A DNA stretch of 64,000 nt, taken from Primula veris (taxonomy: Eukaryota; Streptophyta; Magnoliopsida; Ericales; Primulaceae). Below, piece by piece: positions 11,531 through 24,484 of this stretch. A program made the translations under genes and the position numbers. Where the stretch lies: the NCBI GenBank assembly GCA_963682055.1, contig OY821744.1:563001-627000 (forward strand). The letters are read 5' to 3'. Under the pieces are notes generated by a model. That model ran no database searches, was not told where the DNA came from, and worked only from the letters and a program-made list of their open reading frames with translations. Numbering within the stretch: position 1 is the first letter of the stretch; each line of letters begins with the position of its first letter.

Positions 11531-14490
11531 TCAAATCTTCTTTTCTGTATCAAAGCATCGCTCATTAAATCATGCTTTACCGAGGCTAACTTATCGGTTA
11601 GGCATCCGACACGCCTCGTCTTTAATACAATAGCCGGTGGTTATTTGTCTATCTTTACTTGCTCTAGGTATTTTTTGGTTCGTTAAATCTATATAAATAT
11701 TATACACAATGTCAATATTGTTATTGACTCATTATAGTGGTGTTTAAGGTGTATTTAATCTCTGAAATTGGAGATGACTTTAGTTTGCATAAATGGTGAA
11801 ACTTGTAATCGTATACTATGATATTCAGTACTTGTGTCAATGTCATGCTTGTTATGCAATGTTTTCCTTTTATGTGTAACAAATAATACGGTGCTTAGTG
11901 ATGGACCTCAACTGAACTTTGAGAATATATGATTTTACAAGTGATTTCTATGAAAAGTTTAATGAGTGATCATTTACCTTGCTTCAAATGTGGCTTGTAA
12001 CATGATATTATGATAACATCTCTATCCGAAAGCTCGCTATTAAAATGTTCATATAAACCTAATTTACAGATGTTTACACTGTTAAATTGAGATATTTACG
12101 ATTTAGTACTTCCATAACTTGTGTCTAAGCCTAGGCGATAGCAATACGGAAATAAGTTCTTTCTTCTTGTAAATTGGGCAGTCGTCGACGAAAACTGCAA
12201 TATCTATTATCCGACACCAGTTAGTTCACATTAAGGCACACATTGTGAACTTCACCAAGTTTAATTTGGATATCAAATGTGGGGGACCTAAAACTTGTAG
12301 GTGGTGGAGATTTTGTACATGAATAATACCATAAAAGTGTGAATATAAGAGAAAGCATGTGTACAACTATCACTCCACAAGGTTGATGAGTGGTTGGTGT
12401 CTATTATGCATCACCTTCTACTTTGTTTACTTTACCTAAATCAACGTCATTGTTGATTTCACTAATTTTGTCTTGTCCTTTTAAGAAATATACGTGTACG
12501 ATTGGGAGATTAAAGAGTTATAGAACCCAATCGGCTCGATGTTTCAGTATAACTAAGAAAGAATGCGAAAATAGTAGACGTGGTGTATAGTGGCTCACAA
12601 AAACGTCCTGAAAACGATTCTGGCAGAAATATCTTGTGTAAAAGACTTTCAGTTCACGGCAATATTAGTGTCAACACTTGTGAGAGAATTATAGTTATTA
12701 TCAACCGTAGCATTTTTAATACAATGATCCACTGCAGCGGCCTGAAGACGTAACAACTATGCTCAAATCTCGATGTTTCTATGTGTTTGGTTTTTCTAAT
12801 TTGTTTTCATTCGTAGCTATGTGGTGGTTATTTTCTTGCTTAACTCGTGTTCGTTTGCTCTTACGAGGTTTTGATGACGGCTAAATACCTAACACAGTCT
12901 ACAAACAGACAGTGATCGATGAAATTAAAATTTATTTAAGGGAATAATTGACAAAAAGAAGCAATAGTGTGACACACGTGACACGATACTTTTCAAGGCA
13001 CATGTTGTAGAGGCTACCAAGGTGGGAAAAATAAAAAGGAATTATTTTTATTTTGATAAAAAAAGGAAATTAAATGTATACCAAGTAGGATAATGGGGAC
13101 CAAAAATTTGTAGGTGGTGTGAAATTTGACATGCATTCACCACATTAATTAGTATGAATTAATTAATATAAGAGAAAACTTGTGTACAACTTTTGTACAA
13201 CTTGTGTATTATCTGTTAACTCGTCTAAGTTTGGTCACTTGCCTAATCCTATAACCAGGAAAAAGCTAATATATGGTTTTTCAAATTTTTATCATCCATT
13301 TTTATTAAAGTTGAAAAAAATAATAATTTGGCACCCCGTAACTTGTGATTTCGCTTACCATTAGTTTTTTATAAAATCGGCACCCGTATTTGTTTATGGC
13401 TTCGCCCCTGTAGCCAGAGTCATTGTTGATTTTATGAACTTTTGTCATACGTGTTACATATGTATTTACGTATGAGTAAACATATTAAAATACTCTTAAA
13501 ACAGATATTCTGGTTAACCCGTATTTGGTTCAAATAGGGGCAGACATCCATTAGCAACATCAATTGACTGGTTAAGCCGGTCGTATCGGTTATCTTATAT
13601 AACCCATTTATCTTAAATATAAGTAAATTGTTTTAAAATTTTACACGCATCAGTTTCATTATCCATTATATTAAATTTACATGAAATCAAATATCCCTCA
13701 AATATAAGTGATCAAGATGTTTCTTTATAATTAAAATAATAATTTATCTCTCTTAATTTTCTCTTATTATCTCTCTACTTTTCATAAATAAATTAATAAA
13801 ATAATAAAAAGACGAGTTGTATAGTTTTGATAGAGAAATTTATAAAAAATCTGATAATTTGTATAAACCAAAACGTTTACTTATAAGTTGTAAAAATGTA
13901 ATTTTTACTTTAAATACGAGAAAACTTGTAAGTTATTTAACGTGTTTGCTCTAATAAATTAATTTGGGTTGAAAAAAATTGATAGAAATATATTAAAATA
14001 TAGTAATATTTAGTTATGATAATAAGTTTGATAGAGAAGCTGAAAAAATGTATAAAGTTAAACTGTTATTTTAAAAATATAAAAACGATATTAATTATTT
14101 TAAATATGAGAAAAAACGTAATAAAACTGATACGCTTACTTAAGCCACTCAATAGTGTCACACATTAGCCGAATTTATCAAATGGTTGGTTTTTTTACTG
14201 TACATTTGAGGCACTCAATAAATCCAATATTTAGTGTCAGAACATAAAATCACTCTTCATAATTAACATGCAACATAGTGGGTGATATGGATTTTCAACC
14301 TTATTAAATTTATCATTTACTCTTCCACTTTTATAATTCACGTGGATTTGAAAATTTCTTTTTTTCTTTGTCCTTCATTATTCAACAATTGACTTATTTA
14401 TAATATTTGTAGTGAATCCAATGTGAAACTTTGGTGAAATTAAAGTTAGTAGGTGAATTTTGAAGTTAAAAATGAACTGCGATAAAAATG
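11531..14490. other. Reductase 3' flank and AT-rich intergenic DNA
   Basis: The first few hundred bases are the probable 3' UTR of the reductase. The rest holds no gene I can support. One dispersed direct repeat is present: 12279-12370 resembles 13092-13191 (shared phrases TTGTAGGTGGTG and AATATAAGAGAAA). Its nature is unknown. Confidence 0.5.
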
Positions 14491-14649
14491 AACTGATGCT
14501 AACTTTTGGTAACCTTTTGCTCTGATTCATGTTTTTAGCTTTTCAGTCTAGAAACCAAAATACAACTTACCTAATGTGAAATGCTAACTTTTGGTAACCC
14601 TTTTACCGATTCATGTTTTTCTTCATGTTTTATCACTTGACCTTGAAAA

Positions 14650-14861
14650 CCATTGTTTTAGAGACCGAGGGTCATTACTCGTTAAGAAGGAGAGGTTACA
14701 GACATGAGGTGAGAATGGACAAACGAGTCCCATGCTTGGGAGGTTGAGAATGGTGACTCTTTGTCGGCGTTTGCTACAAGAAACACCATACCAGTTACAA
14801 AAGTTTGTGCATGTCTTTGAAGGCGACAAGAGATTGTAGGTCAGTGAAATTGTTGTTTTCA
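14650..14861 (-). pseudogene. N-terminal LRR-kinase stub, copy A
   Basis: The minus strand encodes scraps of the N-terminus of a class XII receptor kinase: NNFTDLQSLVAFKD, then out of frame CTNFCNWYGVSCSKRRQRVT (the N-cap cysteine pair) and a first LRR ending NLSFLTS. The rest of the gene is missing. It lies downstream of RLK A, and the same stub lies downstream of RLK B and of copy C, so it was copied as part of the repeat unit. Confidence 0.8.
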
Positions 14862-15271
14862 TTTGTAGAATTAATGATTTACATGTAGAGAAGAGACTAA
14901 GAGAAGAAAGGCTTGGAGTTGAATTTAAAAGAATTTTGATAACAAATTGCTGGCCACTTTTTTTAAAGTTAGAATTATGAGACGATTATAACTACATTGC
15001 CATGATGAGTTTTATAGCCATAATAACTATTACGGGACTCCGAACAAGAGCGGTCGACGTCATGAGTCTCAGACGCTCTAATCTAACGAGAATATATTCA
15101 ATAAAACCGTTACTTTTCCCGTCATACAGTTTAAACTACTGTACTCACATGTATTTTGTAGACTATTATAGTCTATATGGACCTCGTCATGAGTCGACAG
15201 TCGAGTCTTTTCTCAATTTATTTTTGGACTACTTGCACAAATTTGTGGAGGCACTCAGCTATACCTACTTG

Positions 15272-15413
15272 TAGGACTGCGTTCGGTCGAGTATATTTTT
15301 CTGTTCGGTTTTTTCCGGTTTCGGTCTTTTTATTTTTTGGATCGAACCGGTCCTTGTTTTTTCGGTCAAGTTTAGGTTTTTTTTCGGTTTTTCCGGTTTT
15401 TTGCCCAGCCTTA
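15272..15413. mobile_element. hAT-like MITE, copy A (internally deleted)
   Basis: The ends TAGGACTG and CAGCCTTA form short inverted repeats, and the interior is rich in CGGTTTTT/GGTTTCGG phrases. The flanks CCTACTTG and CGTACTTG suggest an 8-bp target duplication that has since drifted. This copy is about 40 bp shorter than those at 29105 and 38551. Confidence 0.65.
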
Positions 15414-15654
15414 CGTACTTGGACAAATAATGTTCAAAATTAATACCAAAACGTGTTTAGAGGATCTTTATAATTTGTTGTTGGTAAAAATTATAGGCAT
15501 AACTATTACGGGAAACAAAAACAGTATTAAAATGAAACCTTCAAATACAAATTATAACAAAATACAGTTTAACGGAAATCATACTTATTATTTATTAAAG
15601 ACCAAAATACAACATAAAGTTGCTTTTATAATAACATAGATCGACAATACTCTA

Positions 15655-18600
15655 CTAATCAGAAGAGAGGATTTGGAGCTTGATTTTATTCAACTTGGAC
15701 ACTACATCCTTAATCTCAAACCTCTCTTCCGGTGAATTTCTTGAGCAACCCAATCCTATTTCTAGTAAGGCCAAAAAGATGTTTTCCGAGGAATTTGCAG
15801 ATCTTCCTTGAGTATCTTCATTTCGTAAGTTTTCATCGATAACATCTGCATTTTCATCGGAAACTGATGAGCTCACCCATTGCCTAAAGCTTAAGTCTGG
15901 CGAAAACATTTCTTCAGTAGGTTTCTTTCTTGTAAAAGTTTCCAACAACATAATTCCGTAACTGTATGCATCACCCTTGGTCGACACTCTTCCTTCTGCG
16001 CCATACTCTGAAATAGAATTCACTCTCATTATACATATTATACTAAATTTAGATACACCTCAAAGATAGAGTAATCTTACATGATCAAGAAGTGTAAAAC
16101 ATTTTTCTTTTTCGTAATAGATTTTGTTTGCAAAACTGTTTCGATTTTTTTTGTGTTAAAATGAATAATGTACCAATGGTGGGAATAAAATTAAATTTAA
16201 TAAAATCATCACGACAAAGTCGTAGAAAAATTCCGATCTCCATAATTAAATAGATATTAGCTAGCCTGGTTTTCTCTTTACCTGGAGCAATGTAGCCAAA
16301 AGTACCCAAGGTTACAGTTTGAGTTTCTGTTTTGTTTGCAGCCAATATCTTGGCGATACCGAAATCACAAACATGGGCAACCATATCTTCATCTAAGAGA
16401 ACGTTACTCGGCTTTAAGTCGCAATGTATCACCGGCTCCATTTGGCCTTTATGAAGATAATCCATTGCTTCCGCAACATCGAGCATGATGCTAACTCTCT
16501 GGAAGAAACTTAAACAATAATTGTGAGAATACAACCACTTCTCTAGGCTCCCATTAGGAATGTATTCCAAAACCAGAGCCCTCAACTCGGGGTTTGTACA
16601 TGTACTTATGACTTTCACAAGATTTCTATGCCGCACAGTTCGTAAAACTTTGCATTCCGCATCAAAACTCTTCATAGCCCCATCAACGGTTAAATTTAAA
16701 AGTTTCACTGCTACAATTTCCCCATTAGAGAGGCTTCCCTTGTATACATTCCCAAAACCTCCAGATCCCAGAAAATTTGCCTCAGAAAATTTATTTGTAG
16801 CAACCGAGAGCTCGTGATATGAAATCATTCTTTGCTCTTGTGACATATTCACTGGATTTTGCTGAAAGTTTTTTCTGATGCGTTTGCTATAAACGAACAA
16901 GAGAATGCCAATCATCAATACAACTACAATAAGTGGAAGAATATATCTAAGTGGAACGAGTTTTTTCCTCGATTTTCGTGAACCTTGACTTGGGCATGGT
17001 TTAGAAATGGTGTCTCCACAAAGTTCTGGATTACCCCCAAAAGACTGTGATGTGAAATTCACGAAAGGCCCCCCCGTTGGAATTTCATCCGAAAGCGTAT
17101 TATTAGACAAATCCAGGTATTTGAGGTAAGTAAGCGTCTCAAGGGACTTTGGTATATGACCAGATAGGTTATTGTTAGATATATTCAGCCCAATTAACGA
17201 GATCAAATTTTTGATTGACTCGGGCATAGGACCAGAAAAAGAGTTCCATGAGAAGTCTAGAGTTTCCAAGCTCGTAGAAGATTTTGAAAAGTCGTGAATA
17301 TTACCTGATAGTTGGTTCACAGACAAGTTTAAGAAGTTTAAAGACTTTACTATCGTAAAATTCCGTCCAAGCTCTCCGTGCAAAAAGTTTGATGCTAAGC
17401 TTAAAGTCAAGAGATTTTCTAGACTCCACAAGCTCTGAGGTATCGTGGAGCTTAGGCGATTAGACTCGAGGTTTAATATCTGCATGCCACTGAGTTCTCC
17501 AATGCAATGAGGGATAGGACCAGAAAAATTATTAAAGTCAAGATAAAGTTCTCCCAAGTTTCTCAAATAGCAGATGTCTTCCGGGATGGTCCCTTCGAGT
17601 TTGTTAAAGGTAATATAGAGTCGTTGTATTCTTTCCATTCCTCTGACCGTTTGAGGAATGGTCCCATTAAATCTGTTCCAACTAAGATTTAAGTAAGTTA
17701 AATTTTTCAGAGTACCAATATATTTAGGAATTTGACCTTGTAAGTTGTTCTTGTGTAATGATAAGATTTGAAGAGAAGTTGGCAGTGCTGGTGGAAGTAT
17801 TCCAGTAAAGTAATTGTGTTCCATGGATAAGAGAGTAAGTCTAGACATATTGTAATGAGTAGGAATACTTCCCGTGAGTTCGTTGACACCTAAAAAGAGT
17901 TCATTAAGGTTAGGAAGTTGGAGACCGGTATCTTTGGGCAGATCTCCGGAAAAACGATTTTTCTCGAGTGCCAGTATCTCTAACGAGGATATATTGAATA
18001 AAGACGGGGGTATTGTACCAGTTAGATAATTTGTCCCTAAAGTAAGTACTCTTAGTCTTGATAGACGCGCCACCTCGTTCAGAACTGTGCCGTGAAATTT
18101 GTTGTCCTCAAGACCTAACCATTGTAAGGTTGACATGTTACCCAAGGGGACCGGGATCTTACCAGTTAGATTGTTGCTTCCAAGAAAAAGAGTTCGGAGC
18201 ATAGGTAAGGTAGTTATGTTTTCGAATAATGGACCAGTGATATGATTTCTAGCTAACGAAATCACTTGGAGCTTCCTGCAAAGGGATAAACTCGTCGGAA
18301 TCTTCCCTGTAATGTTATTCCTTTCCAATACGAGTTTTGTTAAACGACTTAAGCGGCCTAACTCGTTTGTCAATTGACTGTGGAAATTGTTAAAGCGAAG
18401 ATCGAGCACAGACAGAAAAGAAAGGTTACCGATGTGAGGTGAAATAGGGCCCACGAAATCCATGTTCTTGAGTACAAGACGGGTGACTCTTTGGCGGCGT
18501 TTGCTGCAAGAAACTCCGTACCAGTTACAAAAGTTTGTATTTGTGGTCCAGTTAGTCGCAAGAACGTTCTGAGGATCAACTTCGATAGCGTTTTTGAAGG

Positions 18601-18718
18601 CAAGGAGAGAGTGTAGGTCGGTGATATTGGAAGGTAGTGAAGTGGAAGTGGTTATACAAAGTGTATAATTATAAACTAGAAGCATCACTAAAACTAGTAA
18701 TGGAGTTTTACAACACAT
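15655..18718 (-). CDS. RLK A: LRR receptor kinase, class XII, non-RD, 929 aa
   Basis: Two exons, 18718-16282 and 16007-15655, join in frame (CCA G|AG TAT) across a 274-bp GT-AG intron inside the kinase activation segment, the intron position usual in this family. The ATG at 18718 opens a hydrophobic signal peptide (1 to about 24). Next come the N-cap cysteines (CNWYGVSC), about 20 leucine-rich repeats with many N-glycosylation sites, a C-cap (CGDTISKPC), a membrane helix (592-611) and a Ser/Thr kinase: glycine loop GSGGFGNVYKG, Lys672 in VAVK, catalytic HCDLKPSN (765), DFG (785). HCD instead of HRD makes it a non-RD kinase, typical of pattern-recognition receptors such as Xa21, FLS2 and EFR. 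It probably sits in the plasma membrane and senses a microbial or damage ligand; the ligand is unknown. One residue (Trp of THWYNMS) is missing relative to B and D. It is a mosaic of B-like and D-like sequence. Confidence 0.93.
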
Positions 18719-19412
18719 TTCAATGGACACTCAAAAGCGACACACAAATTAAGTTGAAAGATTGTGGTTTGATACGTAGATAAATGAACGTACCATTTTA
18801 AAGGATAAAAAACACGTCTTCCATGACCCTAGCACCCTGCTAATTTTATGATAAAAAATTAGCACTAGAAAAAAGAGAAATGAGTTGAAAGGAAAAAGAG
18901 AAGAAATTTGTAAAAGTAGCAACTTTTATGATAAAAAATTGTTTATTTTAAAAGATAAAGAGAATGATAAGTTGAAAATATACTTTTGTTTAATAAAGAA
19001 ATTAAAAAATCAAACGAAGATTGTGGAGGAATAGTTTGGTCAAATTAAAAGATTGTGGAGAGTGATTTATAGTTTGGTTGGAACATAAATCACTTTCCAC
19101 AATTAACATCTCCAAGCTGGCCTATATATCGTTACCGATCCAGGTTGATTTTCGGGCTCGTTCCGCTCATCTCCTTTTTTATTATTCAGCATTAAGTTAT
19201 ATGTGACCATTGATTCCCCAACAATTGTTGCTTAATGATTAAGGTGAAAACTCAAAAGAATGCATATCCTTCAATAAATCAGATCGTTGTTTTAGACTCG
19301 AAAATCAACTTGATTGATTCGATTCAACTAGGAGAAAATTCAAAAGTTGTTTAAATGGAGAAACAGTGAAAAATGAATTGTTTTAAAATCGCCTGAAGAA
19401 AATACGTATTCT
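18719..19412 (-). promoter_or_regulatory. RLK A upstream region
   Basis: This 0.7-kb spacer lies between the RLK A start and the end of the phosphatase gene, so it must hold the RLK A promoter. The first 110 bp upstream of the ATG are nearly the same as upstream of RLK D (shared phrase AAAAAACACGTCTTCCATGA) but are missing from RLK B. No further element is assigned. Confidence 0.55.
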
Positions 19413-22400
19413 CTAGGATGCAGCATTTTCGAATGTTGGTAAATCCCAAAGAGCAGGGTTGAAATCCAAGAGGGAACCAAGAATCTGATCTGCAGCTCCA
19501 TGGTAAGTGCTATCTAGCCTTGCATCCGGTACCATAACCACTGACCTGAATATATACATAATACACATGCATATTGCAAAAATGATAAGCTTTCGACAAT
19601 GGAACACAAAACAAAATTCTTTTATGAAATAAAGACACTTCTTGCGTTAATTTACTACCTATTTGTACCAAAATATATCCTTCAACTCTTGCTAATTAAG
19701 ATCTCAAGGCACATTTGGCATGTGCACATGCAAGTATTTTTTGGTTCCCGCTATAAAACTATAAGGCTTTGAGATTGGGAAAATTAAAACTCGGTTCCCC
19801 AAGTGTAGTTTGACTTCTAGTGACAATACCGCTAGAACAGTATATGAATCGTGTAGGAAAATTATTAACTTACATTCCCGCGTTCTTAGCTGCAGAAACT
19901 CCTGCTGGCGCGTCTTCGAAAACAAGAATATTACATGGGTTGATTGAGGCACCCTAGAAAGCCACAACATTTAAATATCCAGTTCCATATATTTTTGAAT
20001 GGTCATGATATGAACTAAGTAAAGTAAAATGCATCATCAGTAATAAATACCTCAAATCTTTTGGCTGCCGCAAGGAAAATATCAGGTGATGGCTTGCCTT
20101 TTTTAACTTCTATATCATCGCCCAGAACGATGTGATGCATTAATGAAAATAGCTCGCCGTGGCCTTGTGTTTTTAATTCGAAATGTTGCTTGTGAGATCT
20201 GGAAGGTAGTTTACGATTACAAACAATGTTTGAGAACAGACAGAAAATAAGCTACAAGAACAAAATGAAAAGGGAAGAAAGAGAGAGTGAGAGAGTGAGA
20301 GAGAGCTACCCTGTCGCCACACAAATTGGTATTCCTTTCGCATGGAGATGGTGAATCAAACGGCTTGCCCCTAGAAAAAGAAAAAAAACTAAAACTTGAA
20401 GCAAAAAAATGCACAGAACTGCATTCTGTAAAGAGACAGCATTTACAATACTCTCAGTCTCAGAAGTATTTCAACTTGAGGTATTCATCTAGTATGCTAT
20501 ATGGAATGTAAACTAAGGTACAGAAAACTTTGCCGTGGCCTTAAGTTTTTTTTCTGACTCAAGCATATATGTATGAACTCTTTCTAGACTCAGACTAGTG
20601 AAAAATAAATTGAAAGTGTATTGTAGAAGCCCGTCAATTCCCCACTAAAAGGCCTATCAGTAAGTAAGGAGAGTGGCATATATTAAGACTTGACTTTGAT
20701 AATGCTCAAGTGATGTGGGACAATTCCAACACTCCTCCTCACTCATGGGTTGGTCAATTTCCGAGAAGCCCAACAAGTGCAATCACCAAATCGGGTAGAG
20801 GTGGCCCATCATACTTATAACTTGGCTAGCCTTTCGATGGTCCGCTCTGATATCATGTAGAAGCCCGTCCATTCCCCACTAAAAGGCCTATTAGTGAGGA
20901 ATGAGAGGGGCGTATATTAAGACTTGGCTTTGATAATGCTCAAGCGATGTGGGGCAATTCCAACATGTATAAAATGGCTCCAGTAAAAAAGATTTCTTTG
21001 GCTTTAAAGCACATATCCAGACAATGAATACTACAGTTATCACTTATCAGGCTATCAGCAAAACAAGTGGGCATGTCTTGTGATGATGATTTATTCCATC
21101 AACCAGCTTCTTGTTTTTCCCTCAGGAGATCAAGTTTGTAAGAGATATTATGGGATTATTTGGTTGTCGATTATAAGCTCACTTTTTTTTTTATGTAATA
21201 CATAAGGTTAATCAGCTTAAAACTAAGTTTTCAACTTGTCGCATTTCTGTTCTGAACAAGCTTGATGAAGGAAATTTTAGCTGGAGGAACACAACTTTTT
21301 CTGCAGTTTTAACTAAGCCACATTTTGCTTTAAAAATGCATCCAAAACAACCACATAATCACATAACTAGATGGTCTGTCATTGCAGAGCTTTAGAAAAA
21401 TATAAATTTTTGAATAAAATAAACCTGGCATTAGCTCGCTACTCGGAAACATGCTCTGCAACATATCCTCTCTCTCTATGAGAAAATCCTCAGCTGTAAG
21501 AACATCGCTAATTCCAGTCTCTTCGACAAAAACACGTGCAGCTTCTATGGCTTTCATCCCCATCATCTTTGCCTTTAGAGACCAATCAAAAGTTTTGTTG
21601 TATCTCGCAAGAATTTTCTCTTGGACTACGGTATAAAATTTCTCTGTGTCTGTGGAGATTAAAAGAACGAATATACTACGGTTTTGATGTATCCAAATCA
21701 ATATGTCAAGGTCTTAACCCTCAGAATTAGAAATTCCAAAACTGAATTATCTAACTATGATGCATATATATTATAAACTATACAATAGAGGCAAAAGATT
21801 CTTTACCATATCAATGGCTGTATTCTGAGGAATGAAATAGAACAGCTAAAAGAAAAGGAATAGCTAGGAGAGTAGTTCTACGAAGTAGATAGCGGAGGAT
21901 AAATAATTATAAGAAAATGCAAATGGATAGTTTAGTTGATAAAAAAAAAAACCTCTAGCAATTTCACATACATCTTTCTATGAGCCATAAATTAAAGTAT
22001 GTTTGTCACAAGGAAGCGGTGACATAAAAGAAAATAATCCGTGTAAAAGTATTAATTTGTAAAGACGATAATTTCCTTTTACATTAACTTTTGCTGTTTT
22101 ACATAGAAAATTAGTACGCCAAACATATCCCTCAATATTGAAAGGTTAAATTTGACACGAACTTTATGAGCCTGATTGGCAGGTTTTCCTTTAGCAACCC
22201 CATTTTCATTACACGTTCCGAACAGAACTAACAGAAAATCAGGAAAAGCAAAACACAGCCAGACAATGTATTGCAGCTGCAGAAGGAATTTAGTTTCCTA
22301 CTTTTTTTCTTTTCTAGTTTTTAAAAAAAATGATAAAGAATACTATTTCCCAGATCCAAACACCACTTGCAAAACCACTCATTCCAGACACTAAATTCTC

Positions 22401-23421
22401 CAGTAAGAATGCTAGGAATACACTTTACAATATGGTGACGGTTGTTATGATCGAAACCTTTTTTGTTTAACGTATCAAGTCAGGTGTTTGTTTGATTTAT
22501 CATCTATGCACCGAACTAATAATTCTTCGGTGTTCCGTAGCTCAGCTTTTTTAGCTTTCGAAAAGCTAGCTTTTGAGTCAAAAAAGCTTAAAAGCTCAAA
22601 AGCAGAGAAGTCGAGAATTTGCGGATTTCTTTAGATTTTTCATAGTATTTAATTTTCGAAAACAAAACTTTCAAATAAAGTTTTTGTATATCTACAACTC
22701 GCGTATAAGTTAAAATAGGTGACCATTGACTTATCGATAAAAATAAGTTATAAGTCACTTATAAGTATAAAAGTTAAAGTACTGCCAAACACTACACTGC
22801 AACTTTCTTTCTAAGCAACCTTTTTTCTCATTGCTTTTCCAAATAAGCTTTTTGACCAAAAAATCTGATACCAAACGGACCCTAAGTCTAAGCAATACAA
22901 ACAAATGTACTTAACAAAAGAAGCTTATATTACAATGGTAGAATGAAATTAACATGGATTTAAAAGAACAAATTTTTTTAACTATCCATTTGAGGTGTTG
23001 CAAAAACAATGATTTATACTATAAAAACAGAAAAAATAAGCTATAAGCCACTTATAAGTAGAAAAAGTTAAAGTGGTGCCAAAAACTACATGTAGGTTTT
23101 TTAAAACAAGCTTTTTTCTCATTGCTTTTTTAAAAGCAGCTTTTTGACCAAAAAAATCTGAAGTCAAACGGTCCCTAAGTCTAAGCAATACAAACAAATG
23201 GTAGAAAAAAAAAACATGGATTCAAAAAAAAAAAACTTTTTGACTACCCATTAGAGATACTGCAATAAAAGAATGAGTTGATATTATAAAAACAGAAGAA
23301 ATAAAATAAAATAAAAGAGATGGGTATTGGAAAGTATACCAAGTAAGAGGCCATCCATATCAAAGATAACATGAGTAATTGACCCTTTTATACATACACC
23401 ATTTTTACTATCATTCTCCAT
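19413..23421 (-). CDS. GPP: Glycerol-3-phosphatase-type HAD hydrolase, 6 exons, 242 aa
   Basis: This is a small haloacid-dehalogenase phosphatase of the plant GPP group, which removes phosphate from glycerol-3-phosphate and related sugar phosphates. Exons: 23421-23340, 21649-21425, 20370-20310, 20198-20051, 19953-19874, 19545-19413. All junctions are GT-AG and the frame is intact. HAD motifs: [12 protein letters not shown] with nucleophile Asp21 and acid/base Asp23; II, CVATGS with Thr122; III, Lys158 in [17 protein letters not shown] with acidic pair 185-186. Much of the protein, for example [20 protein letters not shown], follows the plant GPP pattern closely. No transit peptide is evident, suggesting a cytosolic enzyme. 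Intron 1 (1.7 kb) and intron 3 (1.05 kb) are swollen by repeats. Exact substrate is inferred from family membership. Confidence 0.95.
20622..20965 (-). mobile_element. Complete TRIM retrotransposon in GPP intron 3
   Basis: Two 110-bp direct repeats (20622-20731 and 20856-20965), both TGTAGAAGCC...CCAACA in plus orientation, flank a 124-bp interior. Read on the minus strand, the upstream LTR is followed at once by TGATATCAGAGC (20844-20855), one base off the tRNA-iMet primer site. The downstream LTR is preceded by the purine tract GAGTGAGGAGGAG (20732-20744). A perfect 5-bp target duplication, TGTAT, lies at 20617-20621 and 20966-20970. No protein is encoded, so it is a terminal-repeat retrotransposon in miniature that depended on enzymes made elsewhere. 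Confidence 0.92.
22725..23200. repeat. Duplicated ~165-bp segment in GPP intron 1
   Basis: The blocks at about 22735-22910 and 23030-23200 share long phrases, including CTTATAAGTA, CTCATTGCTTTT, GCTTTTTGACCAAAAAA and CCTAAGTCTAAGCAATACAA. They look like two tandem copies of a degraded non-autonomous transposon end, but no clean termini or target duplication were found. Confidence 0.6.
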
Positions 23422-24319
23422 TGATAAAAACAAATACACTAGATTTTAGTATTATAAATAAATTGATTTATTGTATGGTTTTATTCACTAGTAAAAGATC
23501 CAAGATTTGGTTTTCTTCAAAACTAAAAAAAGCTTGAGAAAAGTTAATGTTTACTACCAAAACTTATTGAATTTTAACATTTTTGTCTCCCACCTTTATG
23601 TTTTTTCAATTTTGTCTCCCCTTTATGCATTTTAATCCAATTGGAGGATGAGTGTTCTACGATGCACGAATACGCTGGAAAAATAATATGAATAGTTGTA
23701 CACACCGAAAATCGCGTGTGCGACATGGAATATTGACGTGTCCGTTTTGATTTTTCTTTTATCCACTTTATACACGCGTGTCGGACACGGTTCAACAATA
23801 ACAAGACACGTCTAGCTGTAAAAATTAGTTTAGTTTGTAACTTTTTCTTAACATCAGAACCACCTAAAGTGATTTATAAAAATGTAGACCGACACGTGAA
23901 AAACATAATTTTATACTTTGTTAAGTGCAGCGTCCTTGTCGAGTCGTGACCTAAATTTTAGAATTTTTCTGTTTTGACAGTCTGTGTCGTGTCGTGTCGT
24001 GTCCGTGCATATGCTAATGTCACCTATAAAATAGCAAGTACGGTTACATCAACATCGGTCAAAAACTAGACACCAAGTATGAGATAGAGTGACTGGAATC
24101 TCAAAAATGTATTGTTATTGGACAAAATATCAAAACGTAATGATGCAAAAGGGAGAAAAGACTTTTGAACCATCCTAAAAACAAAATATGGAGGGGACTA
24201 ATTTAATATAAAGTTGATACACATTGGGTGTATTTAGTTATTTAATTAAAACATAAAAAAAGTACAAAGAGTTGATTAGTTTAAACATAGATTTTGTACT
24301 ACTGTTTCTCTCTCCTATC

Positions 24320-24358
<39 letters not shown>

Positions 24359-24484
24359 AGAGAGAGAGATGAAAATCAATAATTCAACAAAACGCCTTTT
24401 ATTTGACCGTCGTTACGGCTGGATGTATCTCTCTCTCTATATCTATATATGTATATATGTATATGTATATGTACCGAAATTATA
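23422..24484. other. GPP upstream region and intergenic DNA
   Basis: The GPP promoter should lie just above 23421. Further on, 23690-24010 has scattered GTGTCGTGTC/GACACG phrases of a degraded repeat, and 24320-24370 is a GA microsatellite. No gene is supported; the open frame at 24294-24518 merely translates the microsatellite. Confidence 0.45.

Noticed and set aside
15002..15443. Plus-strand frames repeated at 38227-38553 and 29011-29235
   Set aside because: They are conserved only because the whole unit was duplicated. They cross MITE sequence and show no coding character.
18718..18730. Upstream GTG start adding MSIE to RLK A (similar upstream extensions in B and D)
   Set aside because: These extensions begin with non-ATG codons. 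The conserved ATG before CCKT gives a proper signal peptide in all three genes.
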